A stretch of 64,000 bases of DNA from Planctomycetota bacterium (GTDB taxonomy: Bacteria > Planctomycetota > UBA8742 > UBA2392): assembly GCA_019912315.1 (NCBI GenBank), contig JAIOJA010000083.1, positions 1-64,000 on the forward strand. The letters are read 5' to 3'. Below, piece by piece: positions 1 to 10,975 of this stretch. Both the position numbers and the translations under genes were made by a program. How positions within the stretch are numbered: position 1 is the first letter of the stretch; the number at the start of each line of letters is the position of its first letter. The notes beneath the pieces were generated by a model, which was not told where the DNA came from, did not search any database, and worked only from the letters and a program-made list of their open reading frames with translations.

Positions 1-34
1 CCAGAAGGGCCCATTGCGCGTCAGTAAGTTCCAT
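1..34 (-). mobile_element. N-terminus of an IS5-type transposase, cut by the window edge
   Basis: Reading the minus strand from the ATG at 34 gives MELTDAQWALL before the window ends. This matches the very characteristic opening of IS5-family (IS427/IS1031-like, DUF4096 N-terminal domain) transposases, M-L-T-D-x-Q-W-x-L-(L/I). It starts 28 bases after the stop codon of the LRR gene on the same strand. Only 11 codons are visible, so family and completeness are inferred, and no terminal inverted repeat could be identified in the short gap. Its position at the edge of an AT-richer patch fits an acquired segment. Confidence 0.5.
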
Positions 35-62
35 GCCGACTGTATCGGCAAGCGTTAAGCGC

Positions 63-1595
63 CTACTTCAACGTTTTAGATACTGCTTCTAGACTCTTTG
101 TCGGAAACTGATTACGAAGTGATTCAATATCAGCTTTCGACAAATTCTTGCACTTGAATACGTGGAGCGTTGCGACCGAGGTACGAGAGTAGATGTCCCG
201 TACAAGGCGGTGATTCACTCCTTCTTGCTCAGAGAGCCCCAAGAGTTCCAGCAATGAGTCCCTTGCTAGTTCGAACAAAAACGTGGAGTTGAGGCCTGGA
301 ACATCGCCTAGGTAGAGCTTCTTGAGGCTGGTGGCACCGGCAACAAGTCGGATCCCGGCTGGGCTGATTCCACTCACATCATTCAAGTTCAATGATCGGA
401 GGCTTACACTACGTTGAAGTAGGGCTAGCCCTTCATCGGTGATACCAGAAGATGCAATTTCCAGCCTAGTCAGGTTTGGCAGGTCAGAGACCGCTCCCGC
501 CGCAACATCTCCAAAAGAGTTCGAGGCCAAGAGCGTCTCCAGCGACCACGAACTGTCAATCGCAGAATAGAAATGGGCACTTAGTTTGGTCCCGCGCACG
601 TCGAGGAACTTCAGGCGTTGAAGCACCGGCAAACACCGCGTTAAATGATGGTCCTCAACGGGCCAACCGTACAAAGACAGTTCTTCAAGGTTAGGGAGAC
701 CGAGTAGCATGTCTTCAAGATCACTAAGGCCCGAGTGATCTAGACTTGGTCCAAACCCATGCATTGTCAGGCTTCGAAGCTGGCGCATCCGTCCAATCTC
801 TCTAAGCCCTTCGCCCGTGATTAGGTTTTTCCTCCTCAAGTCGTCATCGTTCCGCAAGATCAATTCCGTAATGCCACGGGACTGACCGATCATACCTAGT
901 ACATCATCCGAAACCTGAAAGTTGCTGTAGGTCTCAAACCGGACCAGATCACGCATCGACAAGTACATCTTTATATTGTCGTGGAAGTCTGCTTTCGTGT
1001 GGAGCGGCGAAGTCATGAACTCAAATGCCCCCCCCGACAATGTGATTGCTTCGACACCGTTGAGGCCAACTAGTGCAGCGCCTGCCCCAGAAGAAAGTTC
1101 AACCGTGCCGGCTGTAATGTGTCTCACGTTTCCGACTTCGGCGATCAAATCTATCAACTCAGGAGTAAGGAGTGATGTCCGGATACTTATGACCTCGACT
1201 TCGTCCACGGCCTCGAGGCACCTTCTCACCCAATCGAGCGGTGTTTCTCGACTCAGCGACAACTTGGTCCGCCCTGGAATCATTCCACCGTAAGGCCTAT
1301 CAACGGCTGCATTATTGTTGGAAGACTCGCGACACTCGGCTACTTCGCTGGCGGGTTTAGAGGAAGGTGAGGATGTAAACGCATCCCCACCTTCCTGATT
1401 CTCGACTCTTCGATCTTTCTTGTCGACTGGGGTCGGTTCGTCGTGTTCGTTCGCCCCTGGCCTAGCGTTAAGCTGAACATCTCGAACTACCACTTCTGAA
1501 TCGCCACCTAACACCGCGACGGCTCCGATCCAAGCTGCTGCAAGGATCGCCATCGCGGGCAGGCCAAATCTCGTCATTTGTCGACGCGTATCCAT
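63..1595 (-). CDS. Membrane-anchored leucine-rich repeat protein
   Basis: About 510 residues. A hydrophobic N-terminal segment (around residues 8 to 30, FGLPAMAILAAAWIGAVAVL) looks like a signal anchor. It is followed by a low-complexity polar linker to about residue 110 and then repeated leucine-rich units to the end (for example LTRLEIASSGITDEGLALL and LRSLNLNDVSG). LRR domains of this kind usually mediate protein binding; no catalytic motif is seen. The track starts at ATG 1604, but AGGA lies directly against that codon and sits 9 bases before ATG 1595, so I prefer 1595. The gene starts a few bases after the end of the UGA-split ORF upstream, which suggests the two are translated together. 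Composition is more AT-rich than the rest of the window. Confidence 0.75.
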   Translation of the reverse strand: MDTRRQMTRFGLPAMAILAAAWIGAVAVLGGDSEVVVRDVQLNARPGANEHDEPTPVDKKDRRVENQEGGDAFTSSPSSKPASEVAECRESSNNNAAVDRPYGGMIPGRTKLSLSRETPLDWVRRCLEAVDEVEVISIRTSLLTPELIDLIAEVGNVRHITAGTVELSSGAGAALVGLNGVEAITLSGGAFEFMTSPLHTKADFHDNIKMYLSMRDLVRFETYSNFQVSDDVLGMIGQSRGITELILRNDDDLRRKNLITGEGLREIGRMRQLRSLTMHGFGPSLDHSGLSDLEDMLLGLPNLEELSLYGWPVEDHHLTRCLPVLQRLKFLDVRGTKLSAHFYSAIDSSWSLETLLASNSFGDVAAGAVSDLPNLTRLEIASSGITDEGLALLQRSVSLRSLNLNDVSGISPAGIRLVAGATSLKKLYLGDVPGLNSTFLFELARDSLLELLGLSEQEGVNHRLVRDIYSRTSVATLHVFKCKNLSKADIESLRNQFPTKSLEAVSKTLK

Positions 1596-1609
1596 GTATT
1601 GCATTCCTA

Positions 1610-1750
1610 CTAGGGTGCCGGCACGACGTTGAACGTCCCCGCTGCTTCAACAATGCAGTCCCCGCAAACCATCCGAACAGTCATGTTAACTTCACGCGCT
1701 ACCGGATTTCCGTCCGCGTCAGTTCCAACTGGAACCGTATTGGCCAGAAA
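1610..1750 (-). pseudogene. In-frame continuation of the Cys-rich protein after UGA
   Basis: After the TGA at 1753-1751 the same frame encodes 46 residues (FLANTVPVGTDADG near the start, VRMVCGDCIVEAAG near the end) and then TAG. Without the UGA the whole product would be 238 residues with three CxC or CxxC motifs. The stretch has no convincing ribosome binding site or start of its own, and it ends 5 bases before the first ATG of the LRR gene. That spacing suits translational coupling if ribosomes reach this point. Either a 3' fragment of a disrupted gene or a read-through extension. Confidence 0.5.
1720..1737 (-). promoter_or_regulatory. Hairpin 13 nt after in-frame UGA, SECIS-like geometry
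   Basis: On the minus strand CGGTTCC, loop AGTT, GGAACTG forms a 7-bp stem (one G-U pair). It begins 13 bases after the UGA codon, so the loop starts 20 bases from UGA. Bacterial SECIS elements are stem-loops in this distance range with a G among the first loop positions, which holds here. The stem is short and the loop does not match the E. coli fdhF loop closely, so function is speculative. Confidence 0.25.
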
Positions 1751-2326
1751 TCACACTTTGTGCCATTCCTTGTAACACCCCTTCTCTTTGGTCAGTTCCT
1801 GCGTATTGCCATTGTCGTCAACCCAGGTCCACTTAATGTAAATTGTGCAGGGGCAGATAGTTCCGTCCTGTCCGGGCTGCTCCCAGACCTCTTTTTCGTC
1901 GCCTGGTGCATCAGGACTTGGCGGAACCAGCCATTCTTCATCCTCGAACCACGGCTCCTCACTTGGAGTAGTTTCAGCACCCCATGGATTTTCAGGTGGA
2001 GTAACGGGCTCTACATCAGCATTGACGGGCTCACAGCGGGCGCGAACCCACAGCCTATCTTCGTCTTCAAAGGGTGCCCAACCGACCGGATCCTTTGCGT
2101 TTTCCCTATCCCATCCGCAGGTACCATATTTGACACCTTCCGCTACGACGGACGGAAACACGACGCCCAAGACGCATCGACAGCTGTCGCCTTGACCCTG
2201 TTTGAAGATGACTGGGCGCTGCGCGAATACTTCCTCGGCATCAAGTGCCAGTAGTCCGGCAACAATGACGACCGTACAGGTCGCCAATGCCAGCGGAATA
2301 GCTCTATGTTGTAGACTATCTTTCAT
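1751..2326 (-). CDS. Exported Cys-rich protein, ends at an in-frame UGA
   Basis: 191 residues from ATG 2326, which follows GGGAGGAAG; the track start at 2338 is a TTG inside that Shine-Dalgarno. Residues 8 to 36 form a signal peptide with a plausible cleavage site FAQ/RP. The mature part carries a CRC motif, further cysteines and a CPC motif, plus an acidic Pro-rich middle. I recognise no family. The frame stops at TGA (1753-1751), but the same frame stays open for 46 more codons that read like protein and include another CGDC motif, ending at TAG 1612-1610. The gene is therefore either broken by a nonsense change, or read through, possibly with selenocysteine. It may form an operon with the LRR gene immediately downstream. 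Confidence 0.6.
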   Translation of the reverse strand: MKDSLQHRAIPLALATCTVVIVAGLLALDAEEVFAQRPVIFKQGQGDSCRCVLGVVFPSVVAEGVKYGTCGWDRENAKDPVGWAPFEDEDRLWVRARCEPVNADVEPVTPPENPWGAETTPSEEPWFEDEEWLVPPSPDAPGDEKEVWEQPGQDGTICPCTIYIKWTWVDDNGNTQELTKEKGCYKEWHKV

Positions 2327-2753
2327 GCTTCCTCCCAACGAGATTGGCGCTTTTCAGGGGGCGACAAATACTCTGCGACGACGGCATTCAAGCTATCCGT
2401 GCAGACACAAAGGCGCCAGTGTTTTATGTGCTTATCTCTTTACTGTTCATTATACTTGTAACATCAATGCGACAAGGTTGTGGCAGACAATCTTCCGACG
2501 GTCGCGTCGGATCCACTGACCACAACTGCCCACGAAACGTCTTCGTGTTTTCTGACATTCCCCCCTGTTTCTGAAACAAAACCTGCTACCAATACGTTTG
2601 ACAGATGTGGCAGTCCAAGTTGTGACTGCCTGATACAACCTCCGACGGTTACCCGCGTCAGACTCGGCCGGCAGTCCATTCCAGCGAATGCCTTGAGACT
2701 TTGCCGCTAGTTCCCTTCGGGCACCGAGTGATGCCGCTTAACTATTGAACAAA
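2327..2753. other. AT-rich intergenic region without a supported gene
   Basis: About 430 bases between the Cys-rich gene and the katG terminator. Several overlapping ORFs of 60 to 105 codons appear on both strands, but none has a ribosome binding site or protein-like composition. The stretch is clearly more AT-rich than the chromosome around it and includes the promoter candidate above. I see no other structure in it. Confidence 0.5.
2449..2475 (-). promoter_or_regulatory. Possible promoter for the Cys-rich/LRR gene pair
   Basis: On the minus strand TTGTCG (2475-2470) is followed after 15 bases by a perfect TATAAT (2454-2449). Transcription would start near 2442, giving a leader of about 115 bases before the ATG at 2326. 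The spacer is shorter than ideal, so confidence is moderate. Confidence 0.45.
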
Positions 2754-2790
2754 GCGAAAGAGCCCGCCCTGATTGGGCGGGCTCTTTCGC
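2754..2790 (-). terminator. Strong intrinsic terminator after katG
   Basis: A perfect 16-bp stem (GCGAAAGAGCCCGCCC paired with its complement) with a 5-base loop, 8 bases after the katG stop codon. On the katG strand it is followed by TTTGTT, a short U-rich tract. Confidence 0.85.
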
Positions 2791-2797
2791 TTGCTGG

Positions 2798-5436
<2,639 letters not shown>

Positions 5437-5479
5437 ACGGCGTCTCGAGCGGCGTTCTAGTTGCGGACTGCTACGCAGG

Positions 5480-5495
5480 TAGGAAAGTACTCCTA
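5480..5495. promoter_or_regulatory. Inverted repeat upstream of perR-katG, possible operator
   Basis: TAGGA-N6-TCCTA sits about 45 bases upstream of the perR start. It is not the classic Bacillus PerR box, but it is the only clear dyad in this leader and is well placed for autoregulation. Two overlapping TTGACT hexamers (minus strand, 5511-5501) lie just upstream of it. Confidence 0.35.
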
Positions 5496-5598
5496 TTTAG
5501 AGTCAAGTCAATGCAAGGCGGCGAGAGGAATCGCCCGTGAGCCGACTCGGACGTAAGAACCAGCACGCGCACAGGGCCGGGCGACCTTCAACAGCCTG

Positions 5599-6948
5599 CT
5601 ACACCCGCCTGTCAGTCGGTTTCGCGATCACGCTCCAACGTGCGACAAACAGCAACATGCCGATGCCGATCAGCGTCCCACCGACGGCGAAGGGGATTTC
5701 GGGGCCGAAGCGGTCGTAGATGTAGCCGCCAAGTATGGGGCCGATGATTCTGCCGAGTGTCGCGGCGCTTGCCGTGAAACCCATTGTCCCGCCCTGGTCT
5801 TCGGCGCGCGCGTGGCTGCTGATGATGGCGAGCACACTAGGGTTACAAAGGCCATTGAACGCGCCGATCAGGAACGAGAAGAACAGCAGCAGCACGAACT
5901 GGTTCACGCCGACAAACTCGTTGATTTGCACCTGATAGCCGAACAGGAACATGGCGACGGTCAACCCGGCCAGCCCGATCAACAGCACCTTCGGCGGGCC
6001 AAGCGACTTGCTGAGTCGCCCTATCAACCCGCCTTGCACAAACGCCAGCGTCAGCCCGATCACGACGAAGACCCAGGCGTTGTGGCTGGCGTCGAGTTCC
6101 AGATAGTCCGCGTTGAACTGGGTGAACATGGCCTCAAGGTTCGCGAAGCCTAGCGTGACGATCAGGTAAACCAGCAGCATCGGCCCGATCGCCGGGCGTC
6201 TCAAACCCTCGATCAGTTGCGCGATACGTCCCTTGCGCGAAACCATCCCGCGCAGCTCGGCTGACAGGGACTCATGCATACGGGCGATTGTAAGCACGAA
6301 GGCGACCGTACTCAGGCCTGTCGCGAACAGGCTCGGCACCATCAACTGCGCGCGGCGGAACTCCAGCAAGTCCGCGGTCGGGGAGTACCCCAGCCAACCC
6401 AGCACGGTTTCACTAACCAGGGCGCCGCCGATGGCTGGGCCGAAAACGAAGCCGAGCCCGAAGGCCATGCCGATCAAACCCATGCCCTTGCTGCGGCGCT
6501 CGGGCGGAAACACGTCAGCCATGTAGGCCTGTGCGGTGCTGATATTCGCGGCGCAAACACCAGCCAACATCCGCGAAATCAGTAACACCGTGAAGCTGGG
6601 CGCGAAGGCAAAGATCACCCAGGTGATCGCAAAGCCGCTTGTGCTGAGCATCAGAATCGGCTTGCGCCCGACACGGTCACTGAGCCGACCCCAGATCGGC
6701 GCAAAGATGAACTGCATCAGGCTGTAGCCGGTCAGGACAACGCCAACGAGAATCCCGCCCCGCGATCGCCCCAGCCCAATCGCGCTGGCGGCCGACTCCA
6801 TCCAGCCCGGCACCTCAAAGATCTGCACGAAGTAGGGGAGGCTCGGCAATACAATGCCGAAGCCCAGCAGATCAATGAAAATGATCAGCCAGACCGTGAA
6901 CACACCACGGCGCTGCGCAGGCGAAAGCTTGCCAGGCGCGTCAGTCAT
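5599..6948 (-). CDS. MFS efflux transporter, TetA/DHA1-like
   Basis: 449 residues with about 12 hydrophobic segments. The cytoplasmic loop between helices 2 and 3 carries the MFS motif A as GRLSDRVGRKP, and the first helix (DLLGFGIVLPSLPYF) is typical of the DHA1/TetA drug:proton antiporter group. Third gene of a receptor-TonB-MFS string, 37 bases after tonB. The context suggests export of a metal-chelating compound or another small molecule, but substrate is unknown. No Shine-Dalgarno is seen; TAGCAT lies 6 bases before the ATG, so a leaderless internal promoter is possible. Confidence 0.85.
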   Translation of the reverse strand: MTDAPGKLSPAQRRGVFTVWLIIFIDLLGFGIVLPSLPYFVQIFEVPGWMESAASAIGLGRSRGGILVGVVLTGYSLMQFIFAPIWGRLSDRVGRKPILMLSTSGFAITWVIFAFAPSFTVLLISRMLAGVCAANISTAQAYMADVFPPERRSKGMGLIGMAFGLGFVFGPAIGGALVSETVLGWLGYSPTADLLEFRRAQLMVPSLFATGLSTVAFVLTIARMHESLSAELRGMVSRKGRIAQLIEGLRRPAIGPMLLVYLIVTLGFANLEAMFTQFNADYLELDASHNAWVFVVIGLTLAFVQGGLIGRLSKSLGPPKVLLIGLAGLTVAMFLFGYQVQINEFVGVNQFVLLLFFSFLIGAFNGLCNPSVLAIISSHARAEDQGGTMGFTASAATLGRIIGPILGGYIYDRFGPEIPFAVGGTLIGIGMLLFVARWSVIAKPTDRRV

Positions 6949-6985
6949 TGCGGAATGCTAGCGACCAGATGCTTGATTGCGATAG

Positions 6986-7714
6986 CTAGCGCGTGCGTCT
7001 GAAATGTATGCGAAAAGTGTGGCTGGTGATTAACACCATCCCGTTGTGCATGCCGGGGGTGTAGTCCGCTTGGTTGAATGTTTCGAGCAAACGGGTGTCC
7101 CAGGTGTTGTTGCCGGTGCCCTCGATCAACTCCACTCGCAGTGCATTTCCATCGGCACCGACCACGACTTTTACACTCACTGCGCCGTCGAAATTCTCGC
7201 GCACACTGCGCGGCCAAGCAGGCTTCAGGATGCGCGGCGGTGAGTCGGGATTCGGAAAGCCGTCGATTTCACCGGCACTGGGGCGTTTGGCGGCAACGCC
7301 CTCTGTGGTGATGTCTTCCTCTGAATCGGAAATCGGCGCGGTAGTCGGCTGTTCGACTGGCGGCTCCCGGCGCGGTTTCCAATTCGCTTTGATGACGGGC
7401 TGCCGCGTCTCGGGCAACTCTCTCTCCGTGAACTCCGGCAGTGGCTCGTAAACCGGCTTTGGTTCTGGTTCGGGCACAAACTCCTGGTCCGGCGCCGGAA
7501 TTTTTCCTGGGAGTTCGAGGTCCGGTGCCGGCCATGCACGGTGAGGGGCAGGAGAGTTCTGCGGCTGCGGCTGACTTGAGGGCGCCTGAATATCCGCCGT
7601 TACGCTTATGGCCGCAAGCGGCTCAACGAGCTTGGGATCGGTCAATTGCTGCATCGCCACGCCGATCAGGCAAGCGTGCAAGAGTAACGCGATTCCAAAG
7701 CTGCGAGGACTCAT
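6986..7714 (-). CDS. tonB: TonB energy transducer
   Basis: 242 residues. One N-terminal membrane anchor (FGIALLLHACLIGVAM), a Pro-rich periplasm-spanning region (about residues 40 to 130, rich in Pro-Glu and Pro-Lys), and a C-terminal TonB domain (ENFDGAVSVKVVVGADGN, then TPGMHNGMVLITSHTFRIHF). It couples the inner-membrane proton-motive force to outer-membrane receptors. It begins 3 bases after the stop of the TonB-dependent receptor gene, so the pair is co-transcribed and probably dedicated. No exbB or exbD is present in this window. Confidence 0.88.
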   Translation of the reverse strand: MSPRSFGIALLLHACLIGVAMQQLTDPKLVEPLAAISVTADIQAPSSQPQPQNSPAPHRAWPAPDLELPGKIPAPDQEFVPEPEPKPVYEPLPEFTERELPETRQPVIKANWKPRREPPVEQPTTAPISDSEEDITTEGVAAKRPSAGEIDGFPNPDSPPRILKPAWPRSVRENFDGAVSVKVVVGADGNALRVELIEGTGNNTWDTRLLETFNQADYTPGMHNGMVLITSHTFRIHFRRTR

Positions 7715-7717
7715 GTT

Positions 7718-9892
7718 TTACCAGCGAACTTCACCCGACAGCACAACGTTGGTTCCTGAGCCGAAGGTGCCGCTTCCCATCGGGTGATAACTCCGATTCC
7801 CCAGGTTCTGGATGTTCAAGTTGACGTGGAAGTGGCGACTGGGCGCCCATCCCGACCTCAACCCGAACAGCACATACCCCGGCGCATCGTGCGGTGTAAA
7901 GCGTACGTCACCCAGTGCTGAAGGCGCGTACTGGTCCTGCCTCCCGACGATCGTCACGTATGGCTCAATGAAAACCTGTCCCCACATGGCCGAGTATCTG
8001 ACCGAAATTTCCGAGAACACCGGGGGGATGCGGTGCACGGGCACGTCGTTTTTCAGGTCATCGCCGCGGGTGTAGGTGAAGTTGCCTCGAACACCGAGCG
8101 CGTCGCCTTCAAAGAACAGGTGATCTGTGGGCAGCCCGATCCAGCCGAGCGCCTCGGACAGGTAAAAGCCAAGCTCGGCTTCGACGCCAAAGATGCGCGC
8201 TCGTCCTTCGTTGCGCAACTGGACCACGTCTTCCGCATTGAAGACCGTGTCAACGCTGATCATCAAGTCTTCGAAGTAGCTGAAGAAAAAGTTGACGCTG
8301 CCGCTGAGTTCGTAAGGCGCGGCCGAGTTCGAGTTGATGGTCGGTATGAGGACCTTGGTACCGATGTCGGCGCTGTACTGGATTTCGGGGTCCAGCCCCG
8401 GATTCGGAATCTGGTCGCCACGCCCGGTGCCCTTGCTGGCGGCGAGGTCGTCCATGTTCGGGGCGCGGAAGCCTTTGGCCAGGTTCAGCGTGATCGAGAA
8501 CTCGTCAATCGGGCGTACCACCATGGCGACGGCGCCCGTAAGGTCCGAGTAGCTTTCGTTCAGCCCATCCAGCGTGTCGCCGTAAATATCAGTGTCCGCG
8601 ATCGCGCGATAAAACGAATAGCGCAAGCCGTAGCGCAGCAGGATCATCTCATCGAGAAATTCCATCTCGTTCTGCGCGTACACACCGATGCTGGTGTAGC
8701 CGGACCAGTCAGGGAAGGTCAGTCGCCCGTCATGGTTGCTCTGGGCGCCCGTGTCCTTGTCGCGGTCAACGCTTCGAGTGTGAATCACGTCGTGGTAGGC
8801 CTCGGCCCCGACAGTCAGGCGCGAGTACCAGCCGAGGTTCAGCACGGCTTGTGTGTTCAAGCCGAAGGTGTGCACGTTGTAGTTGATATCGCGGATGGTA
8901 CTGCTGCCCTGCTTGATGCGCTCCAGCGTCTCCTGCTGTTTGTGGTAGCTGAGGTCTACGAACAGCTGTTCAAGCACGTCTTCGGGCGACCAGGTCCAGC
9001 GCACGATGCCCATGTCGTCGATCTGGTAGACGAACCGGCGACGGTCCTCGTTGCCGCGTCCGGGCGTGCTAAGGTTTCCCGGGTTGGCGACAATCGGGCT
9101 GACTTTGTCCGTGCGCTCCAGGTCGTTCTGCTGGAAGTGGCTGTAAGTGCCGATGATCGTGTGCTGCCCGAAGGCTGCGCCGAAGGATCCGAACGTGCCC
9201 CATTCTTCGTAGGCCGTGAACGGCTGGCGCCCGATGCTGTTGCCGCCTACCTGCTCATCGATATCGGCGAATGTCGCGTTGATCAAGCCACCAAAGTTCA
9301 TGGTGTTCACCTCGCCGAACAGGCCGGCCTGCTTGCGCAGGCTTGCACTTTCAAACCGCGCACGTGCACCGAAGCTGTAGTCGAACTCACCGAACTTCGG
9401 CTTCTTCAGGATGATGTTGATGACACCACCGAGCGCGTCACTGCCGTAGAGAACACTGCTCGGCCCTCTGATGATCTCGATACGCTCGATGGTGTAGGGG
9501 TCGATGCTGCTGAGGTACTGGTTCGGGCCGAACCGGAAGGTGCTGTTGTTGAAGCGGACTCCGTCAACGAGTGTCAGGACGGAGTTGCCGGTCATGCCGC
9601 GAATGAACGGCGAGCCTTGCCCGACTGCGGTGTTCTGCCCGTAGACGCCGGTTGTGCCAGCGACGATGTCCGGTGTCTGTCCGACCAGCCGCTCCTGGAT
9701 GTCGCGCCGGTCCAGGACGTTGATGGCGTCGGCCACTTTCATGCGCGAGCCCTCGCTGCCGGAGGGCGTTACCACGGTGATATCGGTCGTGTCTTCTTTC
9801 GGCGGGGGAGGCGTGTCGGTCCCGTCCTGAGCAAGCAGGGAGGCGGGTGCCGCCACGAGCCCTGCGGCAAACAGCAGTTGCAGCAACTTCAT
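7718..9892 (-). CDS. TonB-dependent outer-membrane receptor
   Basis: 724 residues from ATG 9892, which has AGGA 5 bases upstream; the track start 90 codons earlier lacks support. Signal peptide MKLLQLLFAAGLVAAPASLLAQ, a possible TonB box near DTTDITVV, a plug domain (VADAINVLDRRDIQE through IERIEIIRGPSSVLYGSDALGGVINI) and a long beta-barrel ending in an aromatic strand (VVLSGEVRW). The plug motifs resemble receptors for iron complexes, haem or cobalamin, but the ligand cannot be read. It heads an operon with tonB and an MFS transporter. No cobalamin riboswitch was found in its leader. Confidence 0.92.
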   Translation of the reverse strand: MKLLQLLFAAGLVAAPASLLAQDGTDTPPPPKEDTTDITVVTPSGSEGSRMKVADAINVLDRRDIQERLVGQTPDIVAGTTGVYGQNTAVGQGSPFIRGMTGNSVLTLVDGVRFNNSTFRFGPNQYLSSIDPYTIERIEIIRGPSSVLYGSDALGGVINIILKKPKFGEFDYSFGARARFESASLRKQAGLFGEVNTMNFGGLINATFADIDEQVGGNSIGRQPFTAYEEWGTFGSFGAAFGQHTIIGTYSHFQQNDLERTDKVSPIVANPGNLSTPGRGNEDRRRFVYQIDDMGIVRWTWSPEDVLEQLFVDLSYHKQQETLERIKQGSSTIRDINYNVHTFGLNTQAVLNLGWYSRLTVGAEAYHDVIHTRSVDRDKDTGAQSNHDGRLTFPDWSGYTSIGVYAQNEMEFLDEMILLRYGLRYSFYRAIADTDIYGDTLDGLNESYSDLTGAVAMVVRPIDEFSITLNLAKGFRAPNMDDLAASKGTGRGDQIPNPGLDPEIQYSADIGTKVLIPTINSNSAAPYELSGSVNFFFSYFEDLMISVDTVFNAEDVVQLRNEGRARIFGVEAELGFYLSEALGWIGLPTDHLFFEGDALGVRGNFTYTRGDDLKNDVPVHRIPPVFSEISVRYSAMWGQVFIEPYVTIVGRQDQYAPSALGDVRFTPHDAPGYVLFGLRSGWAPSRHFHVNLNIQNLGNRSYHPMGSGTFGSGTNVVLSGEVRW

Positions 9893-10032
9893 GGATGTCC
9901 TTTCCGGGAGGGGGGTGACGGAAAGGAGTTTCTCGGGCAGGATCTTAATGACAATGAAACGCAGAATAAATACAGATTGCGGGAGAACATGCTGAGCAGG
10001 TGGAACCACGGCAGTTGTTGGGAGAACGAAAG

Positions 10033-10058
10033 CAGGTCCCGTACCAAGACGGGACCTG
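10033..10058 (-). terminator. Intrinsic terminator after the LOG-family gene
   Basis: Perfect 10-bp stem CAGGTCCCGT with a 6-base loop, 15 bases after the stop at 10074. On the minus strand it is followed by CTTTCGTT. Confidence 0.7.
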
Positions 10059-10073
10059 ACAGACAAATCGCGC

Positions 10074-10787
10074 TTACTTCTTTCGGGGGCCGATTTCGCG
10101 GGTGTCGCCGCGGGCGATGGTGCGTCCCTTGCGGGTTGGCGACTTCTTGTAGAACTCGACAATGTGGCGGACTGCGTCGTCTACGTCGTCGGTGCGGTGG
10201 AAGAGGTTAAGATCTTCGGCGCTCAGGTGACGCCACTCCTCCATCATGGTCTTTTCCATCCAGTCAAATAGCCCCTGCCAGAACTTCATGCCGAACAGCA
10301 CGCAGGGAATGCGGCGGATCTTCAGCGTCTGGACGAGCGTCAGCACCTCGAACATCTCGTCCATGGTGCCGAAGCCGCCGGGCATGAAGACGAAGCCGTC
10401 GGCGTACTTCACGAACATGACCTTGCGGATGAAGAAGTATTTAAAATCGATCAGCGTGTTGCAGTAGGGGTTGGCCTCCTGCTCCATGGGCAGGTCGATG
10501 GCCAGCCCGACGGACTCCCCGCCGCCTTCGGCTGCACCCTTGTTGCCGGCTTCCATGACGCCGGGGCCGCCGCCGGTGATGACGCCGTAGCCGGCCTCGG
10601 CCAGCTTTTTGGCGAGCAATGTAGTGGTCTTGTACAACTCGTCATCCGGGTGGGTGCGCGCGCTGCCGAAGATGCTGATGCAACGCCCGACCTTGCTGAG
10701 TGTGTCAAAACCCTCAACGAACTCGGCCATGACCCGGAACACCTGCCAGGTATCCCGAAGACCCTCAATCACCTCCGCTTTGCGCAT
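10074..10787 (-). CDS. LOG-family nucleotide phosphoribohydrolase (TIGR00730)
   Basis: 237 residues with a Rossmann-like fold. The family signature is PGGFGTMDEMFE, with GGGPGVMEAGNKGAAEGGG upstream. Relatives include plant LOG (cytokinin riboside 5'-monophosphate phosphoribohydrolase) and bacterial PpnN-like nucleotidases that cleave the N-glycosidic bond of nucleoside monophosphates. The cellular substrate is unknown here. A monocistronic unit with its own terminator. TAAGGT lies 6 bases before the ATG, which can be read as a -10 box of a leaderless transcript or as a weak AAGG ribosome site. Confidence 0.88.
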   Translation of the reverse strand: MRKAEVIEGLRDTWQVFRVMAEFVEGFDTLSKVGRCISIFGSARTHPDDELYKTTTLLAKKLAEAGYGVITGGGPGVMEAGNKGAAEGGGESVGLAIDLPMEQEANPYCNTLIDFKYFFIRKVMFVKYADGFVFMPGGFGTMDEMFEVLTLVQTLKIRRIPCVLFGMKFWQGLFDWMEKTMMEEWRHLSAEDLNLFHRTDDVDDAVRHIVEFYKKSPTRKGRTIARGDTREIGPRKK

Positions 10788-10975
10788 GAAAAGACCTTAT
10801 TCTGGAAGGCGGGTGGAACCCTCGGACGTTCTAGTAAGTGACGAGAGCCGCGAAGTTTACGCCGGATGTTGCGAAAACAAAGGGCCCGATAGTTTAAGAA
10901 GGATTGAACGTGGACGATATGTATAAGCACGCTCCTGTAGAGTCAGCGGAAACGTACCTCCGCTCAGAGGAGTCA

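Noticed and set aside
2202-2710. Several 60 to 105 codon ORFs in the AT-rich gap before katG
   Set aside because: No ribosome sites, mutually overlapping on both strands, and composition not protein-like.
9893-10032. Fur box or cobalamin riboswitch upstream of the TonB-dependent receptor
   Set aside because: TTAATGACAATGAAACG only weakly resembles a Fur box, and no cobalamin-box consensus is visible.
8033-10210. 725-codon plus-strand ORF, and similar long ORFs at 3542-4960 (+), 20324-21751 (-), 22561-24453 (+) and 40966-42075 (-)
   Set aside because: They lie opposite well-supported genes (receptor, katG, ubiD, htrA-like operon, PBP). High-GC codon bias leaves the complementary frames open, and none has a ribosome site or family motif.
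10788-10975. TPP riboswitch upstream of thiL
   Set aside because: The conserved TPP-box strings (CUGAGA, ACCUGAUC-like) are not present in the gap.
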